8,538 bases of DNA from Deltaproteobacteria bacterium (lineage in GTDB: Bacteria; Myxococcota; Myxococcia; SLRQ01). Shown here piece after piece: positions 6,737 through 8,538 of the stretch. Under the pieces are notes generated by a model. That model was not told the origin of the DNA. It saw only the letters and a program-made list of their open reading frames with translations, and ran no database searches. The position numbers and the translations under genes are program-made. Numbering within the stretch: position 1 is the stretch's first letter; the number at the start of each line of letters is the position of its first letter. The DNA lies in contig SKWY01000182.1 of NCBI GenBank assembly GCA_007128675.1, positions 1 through 8,538 on the forward strand. Direction: 5' to 3'.

Positions 6737-6765
6737 TGGGCATTTTCCTTCGAATCAGGTATGAT
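6737..6765 (+). promoter_or_regulatory. Candidate sigma70-type promoter of the histidine kinase gene
   Basis: TGGGCA at 6737-6742 (4 of 6 to consensus) and TATGAT at 6760-6765 (5 of 6) are 17 nt apart, the optimal spacing. Transcription would then begin near 6772. That would exclude the first in-frame ATGs at 6761 and 6764 and favour the start at 6809. Judged by eye only; one such match can arise by chance. Confidence 0.35.
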
Positions 6766-6796
6766 GCCTAGAGTGCAAGTGACTCGGCGGGGGATC

Positions 6797-6801
6797 GAGG
6801 A
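6797..6801 (+). promoter_or_regulatory. Ribosome binding site that favours the kinase start at 6809
   Basis: GAGGA lies 7 nt before the ATG at 6809. The earlier in-frame ATGs at 6761 and 6764 have only a partial AGG almost touching the start codon. The 16 extra residues they would add are not recognisably part of a domain. Confidence 0.5.
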
Positions 6802-6808
6802 AAGCCAA

Positions 6809-8538
6809 ATGGTGGGTTCGAACCAAAGGGCCAAGATCGCCTGTGATGAGAGTCCGAAACAAGAAGCTGAGATCTTTGCCCTGAGACAATCCGACTGTCC
6901 GCCGCCAGCTGAGGTACATGCTCGGATTTTGAGGCCGGCGGTGCTTTGGCTGCGTGAGCATCACGGTCAGTTGCTCACCGAGAGAGTTGCCGCTCGGGCC
7001 AAGCTCGATTTGGAGACGCTCGCAAATAGGAACAATCCGTGGATATCCCTGAGACAGTTCGAGGAGTTTTTGGAAGGGCTCTATGAGATCGCGGAAGACG
7101 AGCAGACGTTTCTGGATGCTTGCAGCTACCGCATGGATAAAGGGTACGGTCCCCTACGCTTTTTGATAGGCGCTTTGTCTCCAGAGACCGTTTTTCGACG
7201 CGCGGCTGATACTATGCCGCTAGTTTGCCGGGTTGGAAGATACGAAGTGGTGTCGACGGACGATGGGCGAGGGCGATTTCGCTACTTCGCCGAACGTGAG
7301 GAGTCTAGGCTGACCTGTCTTTCCAGGCAGGCACAGTGCGTTGTGCAGCCCACCCTATGGGGCATGCCCAAGGCACGTCTCGTTGAGAATGCCTGCGTTA
7401 CCTGGGGAGATGAGTATTGCGAGTATGACATTCGGTTCTTTTCTGCCACGCGCTGGCTGCCGGCCGCCAAGGGTTTGGTTGGTGGCGGGCTGCTTTTCGT
7501 GTTGCTGGGGGTTCTTGGAGTTGGATCGGTGCCGCTTGGGGTGGCGCTCGCAGCCCTCGGAGGCAGCCTCGGCTATGCCTTAGAGTTCCGTCGTGCCTAC
7601 AGGGCCAACATTACGATTGGCGCGGAAATTCAGGAGGCTTACGTAAGTTTGTCGGAGGAGGGCGCCGAGATTCGTGCTGAACTCACGTCGCTTCAGCAGC
7701 GCCAATTCGAATGGACCAATTTGATGGAGGAGCAAGTTAGAGATCGCACGACCGTGCTCGAGAACATGATTAGTCATGTTCGTGACCTGCGAGAGCACAG
7801 AGAGATGCAGGTGCGCGGATTTTCACACGATCTGCGTAATCCGCTCACCATGATATTCGCGGGCATCGACGAGTTGGAAAGAATTCACGAGCTATCCTCG
7901 CGGGATATACGGGATCTACAAGACAATCTATTGGACTCGGCGGAGCGAATGGAGGCCCTGCTCGAGGAAATGATGGAGACCGCGAGCGAGCACATCGGGT
8001 TTGTTCGCGACATGCCCGAGACAGTCTACACCAAGGGTATCCCAGAGCGAGTGAGAAGAAGGTTGAAAGCCCTTGCGCATCCCAAGGGTATTCGAACGAG
8101 CGTCTTCGTCACGCGAGAGGTTCCCGAGACACTGGAGATTGATCCGCTGATATTCGACCGAACGATCGATAATCTGCTCACTAATGCTGTCAAGTACACT
8201 CATCGGGGAAGCATCGTAGTCGAGTTCACTGCAAACCCAGCTTTTTTCACGGTGAAGGTCTCGGATACGGGCAAGGGCATCGATCCTAAGGAGATTCGCG
8301 ATGTTTTCGACGGAGATGAGATAAGGCACCGGAGTTCTTCTGGCTATGGAGTTGGATTGTCCGTGGTGGTGCAGCTCTTGTCTCAGATTGGCGGGAAGCT
8401 CGAGGTGATGTCGAAGCCTGATGTGGGAACGACTTTCTGGGCGCGTTTTCCTTTGAGCCGAGAGGTAGGTTCAAGGTCAAAGACGAGCCCGAGTGACGAT
8501 CGATGCTGGGATAACGTGCTGACCATTAGGGCTTTGAA
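6809..8538 (+). CDS. Membrane sensor histidine kinase with V4R/heme-NO-binding-like input domain, C-terminus cut off
   Basis: An open frame of 576 codons runs off the right edge. Residues about 35-212 form a soluble input domain with the pattern (D/E)KGYGPL...GALSP...RVGRYEV...RLTC...PTLWGMPKARLVENAC...WGDEYCEYDIRF. The closing C196...G-D-x-x-C204-x-Y is typical of V4R/heme-NO-binding-associated folds seen in signalling proteins of Myxococcota. Two hydrophobic segments (about 221-240 and 241-258) follow, then a coiled coil (272-335), then HisKA with the H-box FSHDLRNPL (phosphoacceptor H340). The ATPase domain has N-box DNLLTNAVKYT (454-464), G1 box VSDTGKGID (484-492) and G2 box SGYGVGL (511-517), ending near 548. 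All catalytic boxes are intact, so it should be active. The tail after 550 is low-complexity and may be a linker, for example to a receiver domain beyond the edge. It is transcribed divergently from the ergothioneine operon, so it may sense a related redox signal, but no target is visible. Confidence 0.88.
   Translation, partial: MVGSNQRAKIACDESPKQEAEIFALRQSDCPPPAEVHARILRPAVLWLREHHGQLLTERVAARAKLDLETLANRNNPWISLRQFEEFLEGLYEIAEDEQTFLDACSYRMDKGYGPLRFLIGALSPETVFRRAADTMPLVCRVGRYEVVSTDDGRGRFRYFAEREESRLTCLSRQAQCVVQPTLWGMPKARLVENACVTWGDEYCEYDIRFFSATRWLPAAKGLVGGGLLFVLLGVLGVGSVPLGVALAALGGSLGYALEFRRAYRANITIGAEIQEAYVSLSEEGAEIRAELTSLQQRQFEWTNLMEEQVRDRTTVLENMISHVRDLREHREMQVRGFSHDLRNPLTMIFAGIDELERIHELSSRDIRDLQDNLLDSAERMEALLEEMMETASEHIGFVRDMPETVYTKGIPERVRRRLKALAHPKGIRTSVFVTREVPETLEIDPLIFDRTIDNLLTNAVKYTHRGSIVVEFTANPAFFTVKVSDTGKGIDPKEIRDVFDGDEIRHRSSSGYGVGLSVVVQLLSQIGGKLEVMSKPDVGTTFWARFPLSREVGSRSKTSPSDDRCWDNVLTIRAL

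Noticed and set aside
6761..6808. Earlier kinase start at the ATG ATG at 6761/6764
   Set aside because: Poorer ribosome site than the one before 6809, and the first ATG overlaps a likely -10 box; not excluded outright.

Overview
The window looks like bacterial chromosome, moderately GC-rich by eye. The closest fit is a Myxococcota or other deltaproteobacterial-type lineage. That placement is an inference from two gene types common there: a two-unit Tim44-like/zinc-ribbon membrane protein, and a histidine kinase with a V4R/heme-NO-binding-like sensor. No rRNA, tRNA, CRISPR array or insertion sequence was recognised.

Layout. From the left edge to about 6550 every gene lies on the minus strand. 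Read in the direction of transcription (right to left) they are: an EgtD-type histidine methyltransferase (eanA-like, 5527-6552), a multi-domain rhodanese sulfurtransferase with the hallmarks of EanB (4220-5521), a SufS-type cysteine desulfurase (3016-4230) and a SufE sulfur acceptor (2589-3002). These four are separated by +5, -11 and +13 nt, so they almost certainly form one operon. After a gap of about 315 nt come an OsmC/Ohr-like peroxidase (1860-2273), a membrane-anchored Tim44-like double zinc-ribbon protein (516-1796) and, after a 321 nt gap, the start of an SMP-30/strictosidine-synthase-like protein that leaves the window at the left edge. On the plus strand, diverging from the operon, a membrane sensor histidine kinase (from about 6809) leaves the window at the right edge.

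How the genes work together. EanA would trimethylate histidine to hercynine. EanB would put sulfur directly on the imidazole C2 carbon of hercynine to make ergothioneine, with no oxygen, no EgtB and no C-S lyase. SufS and SufE are the textbook pair that takes sulfur from cysteine and carries it as a persulfide. Their placement inside this operon suggests a dedicated cysteine -> SufS -> SufE -> EanB -> ergothioneine relay, which is the main discovery of the window. The downstream OsmC-like peroxidase and the divergent sensor kinase would suit a redox-protection theme, but those links rest on proximity only.
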